Under the pieces are notes generated by a model, which was not told the DNA's origin, made no database searches, and saw nothing but the letters and a program-made list of their open reading frames with translations. This document shows positions 5,251 to 5,610 of a stretch of DNA of 5,610 nucleotides, piece after piece; the first letter of the stretch is position 1, and each line of letters starts with the position of its first letter. Both the position numbers and the translations under genes were made by a program. This DNA comes from an uncultured bacterium (GTDB taxonomy: Bacteria > Bacillota > Clostridia > Lachnospirales > Lachnospiraceae), in assembly GCA_905214955.1 (NCBI GenBank), contig CAJMON010000107.1, forward strand, positions 1-5,610, given 5' to 3'.

Positions 5251-5356
5251 ATAACCCAACCGAAAATCGACCTGGAGCGCGCAGATTGCAAGAACACTGC
5301 AAAAAATCTTATCAGATAATGATATCCCATATCCCAACGAATATGATTTTGACTAA
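5251..5356 (+). pseudogene. Remnant of a small protein gene with a lost start codon
   Basis: AAGGAG (5238-5243) is followed after 7 bases by ATA at 5251 where a start codon would be expected, and the frame then reads TQPKIDLERADCKNTA before stopping at a TAA. The adjacent frame, open from 5255 to a TAA at 5354-5356, gives 33 residues ending ARTLQKILSDNDIPYPNEYDFD, which reads much more like protein. A frameshift around 5276-5282 would join TQPKIDLER to QIARTLQKIL, yielding about 36 residues. An ATG at 5246 encodes only Met-Pro. I do not recognise the family. Confidence 0.35.
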
Positions 5357-5364
5357 TTATTTAA

Positions 5365-5391
5365 GAGGGCCTGGAATTATTCCAGACCCTC
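5365..5391. repeat. 27-bp near-perfect palindrome at the start of the 13-bp array
   Basis: GAGGG (5365-5369) and CTGGAAT (5371-5377) pair with ATTCCAG (5379-5385) and CCCTC (5387-5391), with one C-A mismatch and a single central base. It follows the small coding remnant by 8 bases, but no T-run follows, so it is not a standard terminator. Its right arm contains the first CCCTCA of the repeat array. Confidence 0.7.
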
Positions 5392-5596
5392 AAACTCGCC
5401 CCTCAAGTTTGTCCCTCAAACCAGCCCCTCAAACTAAACCCTCAAAAACTGGCATTCTAAAAGGGCCAGCCCCTCACGACTGACCCTCAATTAGTTCGGC
5501 AAACCCTCAAAAACTTTGATTATCCAGGGATTTCTCCTCTCTCAAGGGGCAAGTTGGCAGTCGAGTAGACTAAGACCTCTCAATCTTAGCCCCTCA
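5387..5596. repeat. Iteron-like CCCTCA array with 13-bp phasing
   Basis: CCCTCA occurs nine times in 210 bases: at 5387, 5400, 5413, 5426, 5439, 5471, 5484, 5504 and 5591. The first five are spaced by exactly 13 bp, 5471 and 5484 are also 13 bp apart, and 5504 is 65 bp (5 x 13) from 5439. Units read CCCTCAAACTCGC, CCCTCAAGTTTGT, CCCTCAAACCAGC and CCCTCAAACTAAA. Longer identities include a 15-bp direct repeat (5436-5450, 5501-5515) and CCAGCCCCTCA (5421-5431, 5466-5476). The array may continue past the window. Since 13 is not a multiple of 3, it is not a protein-coding repeat. Iterons or clustered protein-binding sites are possible functions. Confidence 0.75.
5570..5589. repeat. Small hairpin with a CCTCTCAA loop inside the repeat region
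   Basis: CTAAGA (5570-5575) pairs with TCTTAG (5584-5589), exposing an 8-base loop CCTCTCAA that resembles a degenerate copy of the array motif. Its role is unknown. Confidence 0.45.
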
Positions 5597-5610
5597 CAGA
5601 TCCGTACGTG

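Larger units (their letters stand above)
5127..5610. other. Right-hand region without an intact gene
   Basis: No convincing gene lies after the LytTR-PAS stop. A 20-codon frame at 5147-5209 (MSLRRAVNAFLRRDWTQLLI) has only an A-rich upstream sequence and no recognisable motif. The rest is the start-less remnant, the palindrome and the CCCTCA array described separately. No clear intrinsic terminator follows the regulator gene. Confidence 0.6.

Noticed and set aside
5387..5596. CRISPR array
   Set aside because: The conserved unit is only 6-8 bases with 13-bp steps; no repeat-spacer structure of CRISPR size and no cas gene are present.

Overview
The window looks like chromosomal or integrated-element DNA from a gut-type Clostridia (Bacillota), probably Lachnospiraceae or Oscillospiraceae. 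This rests on protein style only: a MepA/NorM-like MATE pump, an LIQTG-anchored wall protein next to a sortase, SpaA-like surface domains, and a LytTR-PAS regulator. No rRNA or tRNA marker is present, so genus is not assigned.

Layout. (1) 1-1508: a MATE multidrug/cation antiporter gene on the + strand, best started at a TTG behind a good ribosome binding site, closed by a strong intrinsic terminator. (2) 1509-1996: an AT-rich gene graveyard with at least two - strand coding remnants, one of them the C-terminal end of a response-regulator receiver domain. (3) 1997-4129: a - strand surface-protein module, read right to left. It holds a secreted repeat-containing protein with SpaA-like C-terminal domain, an LIQTG wall-anchored protein that seems truncated at its N-terminus, and a sortase. 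The sortase is broken: its N-terminal membrane anchor and its catalytic core lie in different frames, and the segment that should join them is absent. (4) 4130-4433: a divergent intergenic region with a near-consensus + strand promoter, followed at once by a 158-bp self-complementary element that would form the 5' leader of the next gene. (5) 4434-5126: a regulator with an N-terminal LytTR DNA-binding domain and a C-terminal PAS domain. (6) 5127-5610: no intact gene. It holds a small coding remnant with a ribosome binding site but no start codon, a hairpin, and a CCCTCA repeat array with exact 13-bp phasing that resembles iterons.

How it fits together. The surface module would normally export two wall proteins and attach the anchored one with the dedicated sortase. 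Here the enzyme is disrupted, so anchoring would need another sortase. The divergently placed LytTR-PAS protein is the natural candidate regulator of the module, but this is inference from position only. The least explained signals are the transcribed palindromic leader (4245-4402) and the phased 13-bp array at the right edge.
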